This document shows positions 9,951 to 22,833 of a DNA stretch of 64,000 nt, one piece after another. The notes below the pieces were generated by a model that saw nothing but the letters and a program-made list of their open reading frames with translations, was not told the DNA's origin and ran no database searches. Origin of the DNA: Azolla caroliniana (lineage: Eukaryota > Polypodiophyta); contig JBHGNT010000030.1 of assembly GCA_043228905.1 (NCBI GenBank), positions 273,773 through 337,772 on the forward strand, written 5' to 3'. The translations under genes were made by a program, and so were the position numbers. How positions within the stretch are numbered: the stretch's first letter is position 1; each line of letters starts with the position of its first letter.

Positions 9951-12900
9951 ATGAAAAACAAAATGGATAGAGGCATGGCTAGCTCGCTTCCTACCGAGAA
10001 GCTCGACAGAAACAACTACGCATCTTGGTCCTACAAGATGCACCAGTACCTGCTCGGGCACGGTTACTGGAGCTATGTCGACGGAGCAAATGACACAACA
10101 CCCGAATCGACACACAGAGATTTCCCGGTGTGGGAACAGTCGGCAAGCAGAGTATTGTACTGCTTCGCATCTTGTGTGGGCGAACAACTTCTGAGCTATA
10201 TTCGGGATGTGAAAACGCCAAAAGATGCTTGGGGAAATTTGAAGAAGATTTTCGCCACAAGCACCATAGCGAGGAAGCTTCAACTCTGACAAGAGCTGAG
10301 CAACTTATGACAACGCAATTTGTCAGTGGCTTATTACACCTCGAAGATCAAAGAGATATGCGACTCCTTAGCCTCTATTGATGTGAACGTCGAGGAAGGC
10401 GAGATGGTGCAAATCTGTCTCGGGGGACTGGCATCAAAGTTCGGAGCATTCCGAACTGCTATGTGTACACGGGAGAATACGCCGTCATTTTTCGACTTAT
10501 AGTCGATGCTTCTTGTGGAGGAGAACCACGTTGGTGCGTCAACAAGTGCACCCACCAACATCCGGATGTTGTACACGAAGGTGGATCGGCCCCGTGGGCG
10601 TGGTGGACGAGGCGGGTCGGCTCGCAATGGTAGCGGCCGGCAAGAGCATGAACGAAGGCAAAGAGAAAGTGCCGACAATAGTTCCGGACCCTCCACAAGC
10701 AGGGGGAGTCAAGGCGGCGCCGGAGGCCGGCAAGCAAAGGTTGATACAGAATGCTAGTACTGTGGCAAAAAGGGCCACAGAGAAAGCGAGTGTTGGAAGA
10801 AACGCGCCGATTCGGACAAATCTGGATCCGGCAAGGCCGGCAGAGAGAACCAGCAATACTCACACTACGCAGAAGGATCGGGGGGATCCAAAACCAGAAA
10901 AGCCAGTAAAGGGCTAGCCTTGGTGATGAAACACGAGGCTAACTCGATGAAGAAGACCACTTCCGAATCGAAGGAAGTGTGGTACATTGATTCCGGTGCG
11001 TCGAATCACATGACGAGCCACAAAGAGTGGTTCTCCTTCTTGGAGAAACCCGAACAACCACGAGTTGTCGAAACCGGAGACGACACTCCACACCCAATCG
11101 TGCATGTCGAAGAAGTCCCTTTGAGCCACATCGGACAGAGGGGGAAGTTGATGAACGTTGTCGTGTTGTTACGCGCGTGTGTATAGAACGAGGCAGGACC
11201 ACGGGGGTCTTGGACTGAGGAATAACCGAACAGGAGTAGGAGCAAGAAAGACAATGACCGTGCTTCCACACACACACGCAGATACACAGAAACCGCAACT
11301 AAATGAAACAATGGAAACAAGACGAATGCATATATGTATGTATATATTCTAATGAAAAAGGGTTACAACCGGCAAGCCGGTGAGCAACAAATCTCCTACG
11401 CCTACGCACACACACACAGAAGAGCGAGATGGAGACTTTGCCGGAAGCACTCAGGCGTTCCGCGAAGCAGAGTCAGCCTCCCAAAAACCTGCACAGAGCA
11501 AATACAGAGAAAGACAGAGGAGAAGAGCTTGGTCCTAGTCCGACAGCACTTTGTCCTCGACAAAAGCGATCCCTTTTACGGTTCCTCTCCCTCTCTTTTA
11601 TAGCCCAAGGAGGGAAGCCGTTACAACTTGTTACATCATCTTTATTCCATGTCCTTTAGGACAGAGATATGCCTCGATTTCCTACCTATCAAATCCGTGC
11701 GACCTAAGATATTCACATCAGCCGACTTGTACCTAAATATGTACATTACAACAAAACTTGTGCCCGCGTGTAAGGGCCGGTTCGCGCGCATCATTCTCCA
11801 ATTCCGCCGAGGGACGGTTTTCTCCACGACAACATATTACACATTCCGACCATCACGAAGAACCTGGTGTCGATTGGACAGATAGTCGACCAGGGGATGC
11901 AAGTGCGGTTTACGCACCTCGGGTGCTTCATCGAGGAAGAGGGCCAGATTATTGCGCAAGGGCGCAAAGACGGGAGGATGTTCATCCTCGACGCCAATGA
12001 CGTAGGCACCACTTTGTTCGCCAAAGGTCAGAAGATTGAATTGGATATTGATCTCTGGCACAAGCGGATTGGCCACATCAATTACCGGAGGCTTCAAGAC
12101 CTGCAAACGAAACAAGTAGTTTCCGGTTTGCCGAAGTTCAGTGCCCGGAAGGCCCAAATATGTGAAGCTTGCCAACTCGGGAAGCAACACCGGCTTCCAT
12201 TCCCCACCGAACGAAACCGGAGTCGTAACAAGCTCGACCTTATTCATTCGGATGTATGGGGACCGGCACAAAACGTTAGTCTTGGCGGGAGTCGATATTT
12301 CGTCTCCTTCATCGACGACCACAGCCGGCATACATGGATCTACCTCATTGAGCGGAAGAGTGAAGTCTTCGAGTGTTTCTGGAACCTGCAAAGCCTAGTT
12401 GAACAAGAAACAGAGAGGAAGATCAAGTGTCTGCGGTTGGATGGCAGAAAAGAATATTTTTCCGGCCAATTCAACAGTTATCTACAGCAAAAAGGAATTC
12501 GAAGAGAGTTCAGCTGCAAATACACACCGGAGCAAAACGGTGTGGCCGAAAGGAAGAACCGGTCGATTGTCGACGCGGCAAGGGCAATGCTGGAGGAGAA
12601 GAGCATGCCCCATTTCTACTGGGCCGAGGCGGTCCAGATGGCCGTCTATATCCAAAACCGTATCGGTGACAAGGTGTCCACGCACGAGCTATGTCCGCGC
12701 ACGAGCTATATTTCGGACGCGAGCCGAATTTGAGACACCTTCGGATATTCGGTAGCATTGCATATGTGCATGTGCGGGATGAGAAGATGAGGAAGTTGGA
12801 TGCAAAGTCGGAGAAATGCATCCTGGTCGGTTACTCGCATGAGCAAAAGGGGTATAAATGTTATAACCCCCAGACGAAGCAGGTCCGAGTTAGCTAAGAT

Positions 12901-14911
12901 GTTGAGTTTGATGAGATGGCATCATGGTATGCCTTACCAGCTCCGACTTCCGACCCCAACCCGATACAGGAGGATGAGGCTAGTGAGCCTGAACAGGTCC
13001 AGGTAGAAGATGAAGACTTCGGCACTCTAGAAGAGAGTCTGATCTCATTTCGATTAAGTGGACCGAATGAGCGGCTGAGTCAAGATGACCAGTCGGATGA
13101 CGAACCGGCGAGTAATGGAGACTCTACCGTGCTCTCCCCACGCAAGGAACCGAGAAGACGGTTCACGCGCAAAGAGAACGGGAAGAAGAAGATGCCGGAA
13201 TACGAAACCGGCAATGTTGAGTTGAATCGGGGCGAATCCGACTCCGGAAAGGATGAAGGCGGATCTTCGGCAACAAAGACCGCACCAGCCAAGAAGGGCC
13301 TCAAACCGGGTAACGATAAGTTACGCCGATCTTCCCATCAGAAGAACCCCATAAAGCGGTACGGGTATAATGAGTACATGGTGCATCACTATGCGTACAT
13401 GACCAAGGTGGCGGAAGTGCATGAGCCGGAGAGCTACGCAGAAGCGGCAAAGGACACCAATTGGCGTGCCGCTATGGAGGAAGAAGTGCGGGCACTTGAT
13501 GCCAACGACACATGGGACCTAATTGACCCTCCCCGTCACTGTAAACCGATCGGATGTAAGTGGGTGTACAAGGTAAAGTACAATGCCGACAATTTGGTTA
13601 ACCGGTACAAGGCCTAGTTAGTGGCAAAGGGATACGCGCAGACCCACGGAATCGACTACGACGAAACCTTCGCTCCGGTAGCAAAGATGACGATGGTTCG
13701 TGTGGTGCTGGCAGTTGCTGCGGCAAGGGGGTGGCATCTTCACCAAATGGACGTGAAGAATGCATTTTTTCAAGGCAATCTTGAAGAAGAGGCCTTTATG
13801 ACCCAAACCCCCCGATTTCCAGTCGAAGATGAACAAGTCGGCGGTATGCCAGCTGAATAAGTCACTTTATGGCTTGAAGCAAGCCCCCCAAGCTTGGAAT
13901 GCAAAGATCGCGCACCGGTTGCGTAAGATGGGGTTTGCGGTCTCCAAGTCCGACTCTTCGTTGTTCACCCGGCAAGGTCCGGACAGTCCGGTTTGCATTT
14001 TGTTGTATGTTGATGATCTAGTCATCACCGGACCCAAGCTCGATGAAATCAGTCGAGTCAAGTCCCAACTGTCAGATGCATTTGAGATGAAGGACATGGG
14101 GGACCTTCACTATTTCCTTGGGATCGAGGTGATCCGAACCCCCGACGGCATACTGCTCTCACAAAGACACTATGTGTTGAGTATGTTGTACAAGTTCGGC
14201 ATGACAGAATGTTGACCGATCTCCACACCCCTTGACCGGAACCAGAAGCTCTGTCTCGACTCCAGACCGGCCTGCGATGAGAAACGGTTTCGACAAATCG
14301 TCGGAAGCCTTATATATTTGATAATCACCCAACCCGACATCAGTTATCCGGTCGGTGTGATCAACCAATATATGCAGAAGCCGACCATGGAGCACCTTCA
14401 GTGCGTGCATCGAAATTTGCGATATGTGAGCATCACGAAGGAACGGGGATTGTTATACCGGCATGGTATAACCGAAGAGCTAGTCGGCTACACCTATGCC
14501 GACTAGGCCGGCGATGCATCGCATCGCCAATCCACCTCCGGCTATATGTTTTCCCTTGGTAGCGCGGTTGTTGCGTGGAGCAGCAAAAAGCAGCCAATAG
14601 TGGCCCTTTCAAGCACTGAGGCTGAATATCGGGGCGCTACCATTGCCACCTGTGAAGCCATTTGGCTTCCACGACTGCTGCACGACCTGCGAATCGAGGT
14701 GCCGACCCCGATCCTGATCTACTGTGACAACCTAAGCAGCATGCAGCTCGCCAAAAACCCTGTATTCCATGCTCGCACAAAGCATATAGAACTACACTAC
14801 CACTTCGTGCGTGAGCATGTCTTGAGCGGTGAAGTCGAACTTCGGTATGTTCATACGAATCAGCAAGTTGCCGACATCTTCACCAAACCACTCGGATCGG
14901 ACAAGTTGTAG
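9951..14911 (+). pseudogene. Copia gag-pol, many stops, split by solo LTR D
   Basis: Gag begins at 9951 (PTEKLDRNNYASWSYKM), followed by a zinc knuckle (YCGKKGHRESEC near 10760-10795) and a protease site (WYIDSGASNHMTS near 10980). The reading frame is then cut at 11158 by solo LTR D and resumes at 11836. Integrase (HSDVWGP, then FIDDHSRHTW and EQNGVAERKNR), RT (LLYVDDLVITG near 14005) and RNase H (ALSSTEAEYRGA, then DIFTKPLG) follow. Stops include TGA at 10287 and 10308 where relatives have Arg, and TAG at 10501, 10755, 13616 and 14504. A 16-bp local duplication near 12680-12710 shifts the frame. It is inactive. Confidence 0.85.
11155..11835 (-). mobile_element. Solo LTR D of the A/B/C family
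   Basis: The LTR spans 11159-11831 (673 bp), TGTCG...CGACA, with a minus-strand CTATAAAAG box at about 11597-11605. Flanks are ACGT (11155-11158) and ACAT (11832-11835), a 4-bp duplication with one change consistent with CpG decay. Removing the LTR joins the Copia frame as KLMNV followed by LHIPTITKNLVSI, confirming a clean insertion. No internal region remains, so LTR-LTR recombination is likely. Confidence 0.85.
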
Positions 14912-15590
14912 CACTTCACCGAAATGCTTGGTGTCAGCATCTCAACGTGCCACACTTGAGGGGGAGAACAGGCAAAGACACCGGAACAGGCAAAGGCAAA
15001 GAGACTGTCGGTTGCGCCGATAAGGGAAGAACCGACAAAGGGGGAGACAAGAAGAAGAAAGGAGCCGAGTCGACAAAGGAAGTTGACACATTCGAACAAG
15101 TCGGAACAGGCGGCAGCGACGGCAGAGTCAAGAAGGACAGAGTCGACCGGAAGAAGGAGGCCAAGACTCGGACATGGTCCGATGTGGTGAAGGGCTGGAA
15201 CCGGAAAACGAATCGAGAGCGACCGATTCGGACAAGAGCTGGAACGTATCGGAGACAACCGATTCAGTTCAACAAACAAATTCGGAAGAACCGGATCAAT
15301 TCAAGGCCAAGATGACGAGAAGGCAGCGAAAGTCGACGCCAACACGAAGGAATCGGCGAATCGGCAAGCACCGAAGTCACAACAATGAGGGAGCTGAATT
15401 GGGCCTGTTGAACAAACAAGCCGACCAAGGAGGTCGAGGTGCGCAGAAACAGAACGGTTGTGAAAAACGGGACCGGACCGGACGAGGAGCACGAGCGAGG
15501 CAGAGTGACGCCAGAAGGAGCCAAGTCGAAGGACCGGCTGCCATGAAGACTAACACTACGATCCGACCTCAAGTTGAGCTTGAGGGGGAG
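14912..15590 (+). other. Lys/Glu-rich insert between two polypurine tracts
   Basis: Downstream of the pol stop, CTTGAGGGGGAG occurs at 14955-14966 and again at 15579-15590, immediately before the 3' LTR. The 610 bp between them are purine-rich. Overlapping frames (14947-15315 and 15174-15632) encode Lys-, Arg-, Asp- and Gly-rich peptides with no recognised domain. Copia elements normally have one such tract, so the segment looks acquired or duplicated. Confidence 0.6.
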
Positions 15591-16039
15591 TGTTCAGCGG
15601 CAAGCTCAACCAAATCCGGATCGGCTAAATAAGCCTGAGTCAGATCGGCATCCGGAAGGATGAGCCGGATCGATGAGCCAGTGAGCACGTGAGCCGGTGA
15701 GTTGGGGAGCCGGTTAGCCGGATCCATCAGTAACCGGAAGCCTAGTAGCAGCCTAGACTACTAGGAAGTTAATGTCTCATAGTTAGTGTCAGACGCTTGT
15801 GTGAGCATTGAAGTACACCGTACTTCTGCCAGTCCAGATGGACTTGTATAAAAGTGTTCACTAAACACATACGATGTACAGAGTGTTACAGATTGAGTAT
15901 TATTTTTTAATAGAGTTTCTGTGTGCTCTCTCTCTCTCACTCTGTCTCTCCCGCGTACTGTGTATATCCTAAGCTCTCCATTAAACCTGCGTTTTTGTGT
16001 TCTGTTTTCTATTGTTTCCGCACAACGTATTCTTTTACA
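15591..16039 (+). repeat. Copia 3' LTR (449 bp)
   Basis: TGTTCAGCGGCAAGC...TATTCTTTTACA, followed by the target duplication GTTAT. A TATAAAAG box is at about 15847-15854. Confidence 0.85.
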
Positions 16040-16044
16040 GTTAT

Positions 16045-16402
16045 TAATGTCTATGCCGTTTGCAAGTAACCAACTCACCACAGTGCTATACCAAGAGCTA
16101 GTGTCTCTAGATGCATGTAGGGATCAAGATGCCTCAAAGGATGGACGGGATATCTTATCTTGTGGTTGGCTATGTATCTGATGAATAAAAACTACCACTT
16201 GAAACTGTGCTTCTACTAACATCGGGGGCAAACTGAACTCTGCCCTAATAATGTCATGTGGTACTGTCGATTTGCTTCGGAGTTGACGTGATAACATCGT
16301 CACCAAAGGTCTCTCTAATTGCCTCCACATGAAAGATGGTAGACTTGGAGCCCATACTACTTATGCATACATGAGGGAAGGGGTCACTAATGAGTCGAAG
16401 AG
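16045..16402. other. Unassigned, probably LINE 3' part
   Basis: Continues without a visible break into the LINE fragment to its right. No ORF or poly(T) tract is visible on the left side, where the Copia element entered. Confidence 0.35.
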
Positions 16403-17431
16403 TCATCCCTTAGTACGTGGCTCTTGAAAGTATGCCTGGTGGCATTGTCTCTCTAAGAGTGAGAGGGATGCATACCCTCTCGTTAGCCTATCTTTGGTTG
16501 TCTGGGTCATCGAGAATTTACCTAAGCGAGCACTAAAAGTGACTCCCAAGTATACATATGATCCAACTACCTCAAGTAGTTTATGAGAGAGGATTAGGTG
16601 ACATTTACTCCTAACTCGGGACGATGTATGAAATATAAGGACTTTAGTTTTCGCTAGATTCACTACCAATCCTCGTTGTGTACAAAAGTCATCTAGGGCA
16701 TTAAGATGCTTTTGTAGGTCGTGTTCCGACTCCGAGAGCAAGACAATGTTGTCTGCGTAGAGTAAGAGACTAACTTGTGTATCCCCAATAGCGCCTCCCT
16801 TACAAGCAATAAAATCAATGATCTCATCAATGTAGATCCCAAAAAGAGTCGGTGATAGGGGGCAACCCTATTTTACCCCAATGGTGATAGTGAAACAATC
16901 GGATAGGCCACCTGGGCATCTTACGCACCCAGAGACTTGCTCATATAGGGCATAAATGGCCCAGATCGTGTCATTTGGTATCTCCAAGCTCTTAAGTCTA
17001 TCAAACAACTTCTCCCTAGGAACTGTGTCAAAGGCTTTGCAGAAGTCCACAAAACAACGATATAGTTTCTTCTTACGAGCCTTCATCTGGTCAATTAAGC
17101 ACCTAAGTGTGAAGATATGGTCAATAGTGGAGAAGGCTTGTCTAAAGCCAGCCTGCTCAAGTGCTCGAAGACTTAATGTTTCCATATAATCCCTGAGCTC
17201 CGCTTCCATTATCGCACCATATAGTTTAGCGAGCAAATGACCTATCATAATGGTCCTATATGTATTTGGGTCCATTGGGTCCCCTCCTTTATGTATAGGG
17301 GCCACTGTGTTCATGGTCCATTGTGGTGGAAAACCCTTGGCGAGTGCGCAGTTGAAGATTAGAGTGAGAAAGGGGGCTAAGCACTCTCGAGCATATATGA
17401 TGTGCTCGGCTCTCAATCCTGTGTGATCCAT
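16403..17431 (-). pseudogene. LINE (L1-like) reverse transcriptase fragment
   Basis: The minus strand carries non-LTR RT motifs in order: TGLRAEHI, then GFPPQWTMNTVAPIHKGGDP, AFDTVPREKLFDRL, GCPLSPTLFGIYIDEII, LLLYADNIVLL (YADN in place of the catalytic YADD) and LVVNLAKTKVLIF. A TAG replaces Gln before GCPLSP near 16868, so the frame is split into 16868-17431 and 16403-16867. Endonuclease and 5' parts are missing; the break at about 17440 abuts a Copia LTR fragment. Confidence 0.8.
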
Positions 17432-17439
17432 GGATTTCC

Positions 17440-17720
17440 TAAGAGAGAGCGTGAGAGTAGTAACTCAACAGCCGTCTGTCAGAGAAGAAGATTTCGAGGT
17501 CGTTGCCTCCGAGTATCTTATTGTACCTCTCCTCATCATTAGTGATCTAGTTCGGAGTTCGAGGACTCCCGTGGTTTTTCCCTTTTCGGGTTTTCCACGT
17601 TAAACTTTGTTTCAATGTTTTTCGTTTTCTGCCCCTCGTTTTGTCTGTGTATCTATCTCACTCGTTTCTTTGCACCCAAACGTAAACTTCTAACCGGTTG
17701 TGGCCGGTCGATTCTAACAG
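17440..17720 (+). repeat. Truncated Copia LTR fragment
   Basis: Shares CGAGGTCGTTGCCTC and GAGGACTCCCGTGGTTTTTC with the N-nest LTRs and ends in CCGGTCGATTCTAACA. Its left end is lost at the LINE. A second, separate LTR end follows at 17765-17929. Confidence 0.6.
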
Positions 17721-17764
17721 TATGATGCAAGTAGGGTTCCCCTTTGTATTTTCCCTCTTCCCAT

Positions 17765-17929
17765 AGTGAACAGTTTGTAGTTCTATGAACTCCCATGGTT
17801 TTCCCCTATTAGGATTTCCATGTTAAAATTCCTTGTCTTTGTATTTGTGTTCTGTTTTTTGTCGGTTTAAATCTTTGCAACTCTCATACGTGAGTCTAGA
17901 ACCGGTTGTGGCCAGCTTCAATCTTAACA
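17765..17929 (+). repeat. N1 Copia 5' LTR, right-hand part
   Basis: Resembles the last ~165 bp of the other LTRs in the nest (GAACAGTTTGTAGTTCTATG, CCATGGTTTTCCCC) and ends CTTAACA, three bases before TGGTATCA at 17933. The left part of this LTR was not found. Confidence 0.6.
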
Positions 17930-17945
17930 AACTGGTATCAGACTG

Positions 17946-18461
17946 ATGGAAGACTCATTTGGCAGCATGTTCAAACTTACCAACTCCAACTATTCTATGT
18001 GGAAGTCGAAGACAAGGGATATGTTGGTATGCAAAGATCGTTGGTTGCCGGTACAATATGGGAATACCAAGCCCGACAAGATCGATGCATCGACTTGGGA
18101 AATCATGCATCTAAAGGCCGCAACATATATAAGGTGTTTTATAGACATGAGTCTATACAACAACTTTGATGATGAGAACAAGGCGATGTCCTCTAGGAGA
18201 AGATCGACATTATGTTTGAGAACAAAAATGTTGTTAATAGAGTCTCAGTGTTTCGGAAAACAGTAAGACTCTAGTATCAAGATGGCTCCAGCATGGCGGC
18301 GCATCTGAATGTCTTCCAAGGGCTCATCAACCAAACCACCTCTCTAGAAGTACCTCTAGTTGGCGAGATACTAGCACTACTACTGTTGGGATCCCTTCTA
18401 GAAAGTTCGGAGACACTTGTTGTCACACTGTGACTTGTCGGACCAGAAGAAAAGCATTTAT
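17946..18461 (+). pseudogene. N1 Copia gag, first part
   Basis: ATG at 17946 starts MEDSFGSMFKLTNSNYSMWK, the gag start of the N-nest Copia family, followed in shifted frames by IDIMFENKNVVNRVSVFRK and GSSMAAHLNVFQGLINQTTS. It runs to VVTL and is interrupted by N2 at TTTAT (18457-18461). The second part continues at 42297. Several stops and frameshifts make it inactive. Confidence 0.8.
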
Positions 18462-19222
18462 TAACGGGAACTACAACGCTCCTTATGCACAACACTCAGC
18501 CACAACCGAGCTTAGAACCATACACAGAAAATGGGAAATAAAGAGTGCACGACACGAAGAAGAGAAGAGTACACAGGGTGTTTACGTGGAAAACCCAAAC
18601 AAAGGAAAAAAAACCACGGCAACCCACAGGCTGCAAACTATCACTATGTTAGAATGTACAACAATGAGTTCACGAAGGCAACGACCTCGTGCTCACGATC
18701 TTTGCCACAAGCGGCGGTTACAACTGAGGCAACGACCTCTTCCTTTCTCTCACTCTCTCTGTACACAGTTACGCGCTCTAATCTCGCGCAGACAAGAATA
18801 ACAACGACCTCATCAAAAGGTTTTCCCTAAGTCATATTTATACTAATATGACTTTTCGGCTATTTACAAATACAGCCATGATGGACTCTCAGAAAACATA
18901 TTTACAAATATGTCTCTTCATCCGGTGAGCACTCCTCACCGGGTCTGCACCATCCAGCTCTCCGTAGCCGGGTACTCCTCATCCGGTACTCACCGGGTCT
19001 GCACCATCCGGCTCTCCGTAGTCGGGTACTCCTCATCCGGTTCTCACCGGGTCTACACCATCTGGCTCTCCGTAGCCGGGTACTCCTCATCCGGTTCTCA
19101 CCAGGTTTGCACCATCCGGCTCTCCGTAGCCGGGTACTCGTCATACGGTTTCGGCCTCGGCCGAGTATGTTCATCAGCATTGTTCTTCTCTCTTCCCATC
19201 CGGAGGGACCTGTCTCCCAACA
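18462..19222 (-). repeat. N2 3' LTR (761 bp)
   Basis: Plus-strand ends are TAACGGGAAC (decayed from TGACGGGAAC) and CTCCCAACA. It contains about four copies of a 54-bp tandem repeat at 18925-19150. The polypurine tract GTGAAGGGGGAGTT (minus) follows at 19223-19236. Confidence 0.85.
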
Positions 19223-19232
19223 AACTCCCCCT

Positions 19233-22200
19233 TCACTCCGGCATGGGGTGTCTTACTAGTCCGATCCTCTTCCGGCATGCATCCAGCTTGTCGGGTATCA
19301 ACACTTTGGTCAGCATATCTGACCCGTTCTCGGCCGTGTGGATCTTCGTCAGCGCGACCTCCTGGTCATCTACTCTTTCCCGGATCCAGTGATACCTTCG
19401 TTGGATATGCTTCGTCCGGGAATGGTAGGCTGCATTCTTAGCAAGGTGGATGGCACTTTGACTGTCGCAATAGAGCCGGTATTCATTTTGCCGGATACTG
19501 AGCTCTCCGATGAAGTCCTTCATCCATAATATTTCCTTGTCGGCTTCCACAACCGCCATGTACTCCGCCTCTGTGGTTGACAAAGCAACCGTCTTCTGCA
19601 GCCTCGACTGCCACGAAACAGCTCCCCCTGCATATGTCATTACATATCCGGATGTAGACTGGCTGGTATCCACATCAGCCGACATGTCCGAATCGGTGAA
19701 ACCGTCAAGTTGAGGTTTTCCGGAGCCGAATCAGAGACACATATTTGAAGTGCCCTTCAAATACCGGAGTATCCATTTGACCGCGTTCCAGTGCTCCTTG
19801 CCGGGATTGCTCATAAACCGGCTCACCACTCCGACTGCGTAGCCTATATCTGGTCGAGTACACACCATTGCGTACATCAAGCTCCCTACAGCAGAGGCAT
19901 ATGGAATCTTCATCATATCCGCCTTCTCTACTTTCGTCTTCGGGCTTTGCTTACCGGATAGCCTGCAGTTTGCCGGAAGTGTCGATCCGACCGGTTTTGC
20001 ATCTGACATGTTGAACCGGTGAAGCACCTTTGTCACGTACTTCTCCTGTGACAGCCATAATTGCTTCACTGACCGGTTCCGGATAATATGCATCCCCAAC
20101 ATCTGTCTTGCCGAACCCAAGTCTTTCATTGAGAAGGTCCGGTTGAGAGCCTTCTTCAGCATTTGTATTTTGACTTGGTCTCGTCCGACGATCAATATGT
20201 CATCCACTTACAGAAGGAGTATCAGGAAGTCGCCTCCTTCGAACTTCTTCACAAACACGCAATGATCGGCCTGCGTCTTGTGGTACCCTTGATCGGCCAT
20301 GAAGGAATCGAACTTCCGGTAGCATTGCCGGGGGGCCTGTTTCAACCCGTAGAGGCTCTTCTTCAACCGGCAAACCAGGTGCTCCTTCCCTTTCTCCACG
20401 AATCCTTCCGGTTGCTGCATGTAGATCTCCTCTTCGAGGTCGCCGTGAAGGAATGTCGTCTTCACGTCTAGCTGCTCTACCTCGAGGTCCATGCTTGCCG
20501 CTATACTCAGTACCGTCCGGATGGAGGTCATCTTTACTACCGGGGCAAATATCTCGTCAAAGTCCACGCCCTTCTTCTGTTGGATCCCCTTGACCACGAT
20601 CCTGGCTTTGTATCTCGGGGGGTTGCCGGCATCTCCCGGTTTCAACTTGTACACCCACTTGTTTCGGAGTGCCCGCTTTCCTTTCGGCAACTCCACCAAT
20701 TCGTACGTATGGTTCTCATGCAGGGAATCCATCTCATCTTGCATGGCACTTAACCATTTGCGGTTGTGGGTGTCATCCTTCGCTTCTTCGAAGCTTTCCA
20801 GCTCCCCCTCATCGGTCAACAGAACATGCTCTGCATCCGGAAATCTCCGGGGTGCCCTTCTCTCTCTGAGAGGATATCTCTGTCTTCGGGCTTCGGTAAC
20901 CGGCTCCTCCATTTGCTCTTCATCCGAATCTGATTCGGGGTCTAGGCCGGTTCCGGTTTCAGCTTCCTCTACTTCTTCTTCTGCCGGTTCGGTATCCTCA
21001 CCGTAACCGGCTGGTTCCTCAAGTGCTAACCGGTCTCTTGCCGGTTGGGTCTGCACATCGTAGAATCGATCATTACCGGTCGACTCGGAGTTCATTATCT
21101 TCTTCTCCGACTCCCAGTCGGCGAGCGTCTTGTTCTCCATGAAGATAATATCTCGACTCCAGAATACCTTCTTGTCGACCAAGTTCCACACTCGGTAGCC
21201 AAACTCATCGTCACCGTAACCGAGGAATATGCATGGCCGGGTCTTTGGATCCAACTTTCCTCTCCGGTCCTTAGCTACATGCACGTACGCGAGACACCCG
21301 AATACCTTCAGATGCCGGTAGGACACTTCCTTACCGGTTCAGACTCTCTGTGGCATGTCTCCGTCCAAGGGTACTGAGGGTGATCTGTTTATCATATATG
21401 TCGCCGTCGACAGTGCCTCAGCCCAAAACTTCTTGGGTAGTTTTGCATGCGCCAGCATACTCCGGACCCTCTCCATTATGGTCTGGTTCATCCTCTCGGC
21501 CAGCCCGTTTAGTTCTGGCGTCTTCGGCACAGTAAATTCGAGCCGGATTCCCTTTGAGCAACAGTACTCCTCGAACTGCCCCCGATATTCACCTCCGTTA
21601 TCAGCTCAAACCGCCTTCAGCTTCCGGCCGGTTTCTCTTTCCACTCTCGCGTGGAGCTCTTTGAAGACAGATAACACCTGATCCTTCATCTTCAACAGTG
21701 TGGCCCACAGCTTCCGGTTGTGGTCATCTATGAACGTCACGAAGTACTGCGATCCTGCATGTGACTTCGTGTCCACTTGACACACATCAGTATGCACCAA
21801 CTCCAGTGGTGCATTACGTCTCATCGGTGGCCTTGGTCGGAAGGAGGTCCGGTTTTGTTTACCGGCCAGACAGTCAGTACACTTCTCCAAGTGCACGTTC
21901 TTCACTGGAATGAGGTTGTCGTCTGCAAGCCTCTTCATCCCCTTCTCGCTCATGTGACACAGCCTTTTGTGCCACAACTCACCGATAGTGTCAAATGCCA
22001 CGTTCACTTCCTTCGGACATAACCGGGCATTCATCACGTACAACGTGTTTACCTTCCAGGCCAGAGCCACAATCAGGCTCCCTTTGTTGAACTTCATAAC
22101 ACCGTTCCGGATGCTACCCGTGTAGCCTTCATCATCTAGCCGACCGGTTGATATCAGGTTCAGACGAACCTCTGGAACGTGTCGAACATCCTTCATCAGC

Positions 22201-22833
22201 ATCTTGCATCCAGTTGGTGTTGACAGCCATACTTCTCCTATGCCGACAATTCGGCATGTACCTTCATTCCCCATCCGGACACAGCCGTGATCAACGACTG
22301 AGTAGGATGAGAAGCATTTCTGGTCCGGGGTAAGGTGGAACGACGCTCCGGAGTCGACCACCCAGGTCATCTCGTCGCCGGCAAGGTTTATCTCACTCTC
22401 CTCGGTGATGAGCATCAACTCTTCTTCACTTGCCGCGATTGTCGTCGTCCCCTTCCGGTCCGTTCCCCTCCGGTCTTTACCGTTCCGGTCCGGTATCCGC
22501 TTCGAATCGGTACCGTCGGTTTCCTTGTCCTTTCGGAAATGCCGACAGTTCTTCTGGAAGTGTCCTAGCTTGCCACAATAGAAGCAAGTAGGTCTCCCCC
22601 TTGACTTTGACCGTGTCCCCGACTTTTCCTGGTTCTGGGGACTACGGTTTCTTTGTCTTCCGCATTCCAATTCGGTAAGTAGCGCTTTGGAGTCGGAGCT
22701 CGTATCTTTATCTTTCCGACGCGCCTCCTCGTCTAGCAAGCTCGACTTTCCTCTTGCTAGGGATAATCGTTTCCCTTCCGGCCCGGCGTTGCCCAAGGTG
22801 ACAACCAACGTCTCCCAGCTATCTGGGAGGGAA
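19233..22833 (-). pseudogene. N2 Copia gag C-terminus and pol
   Basis: Minus-strand order: gag zinc knuckle (CFYCGKLGHFQKNC), protease ([13 protein letters not shown]), integrase ([12 protein letters not shown], then HTDVCQVDTKS, FIDDHNRK and [12 protein letters not shown]), RT (ALRNKWVYKLKPGD, then [16 protein letters not shown]) and RNase H (ALSTTEAEYMAVV, then DSQSAIHLAKNAAYHSRTKH). Stops include a TGA for Arg near 21605, a TGA for Trp near 21328, and a TAA at the Tyr of the catalytic YVDD near 20208. It is inactive. The gag breaks at 22833 into telomere-like repeats. Confidence 0.85.

Noticed and set aside
18902-19392. Periodic ORFs such as RVCTIRLSVAGYSSSGSH repeats, also at 22852-23265, 40224-40619 and 41942-42238
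   Set aside because: They arise because 54 bp is a multiple of three; they are U3 tandem repeats of LTRs and not genes.
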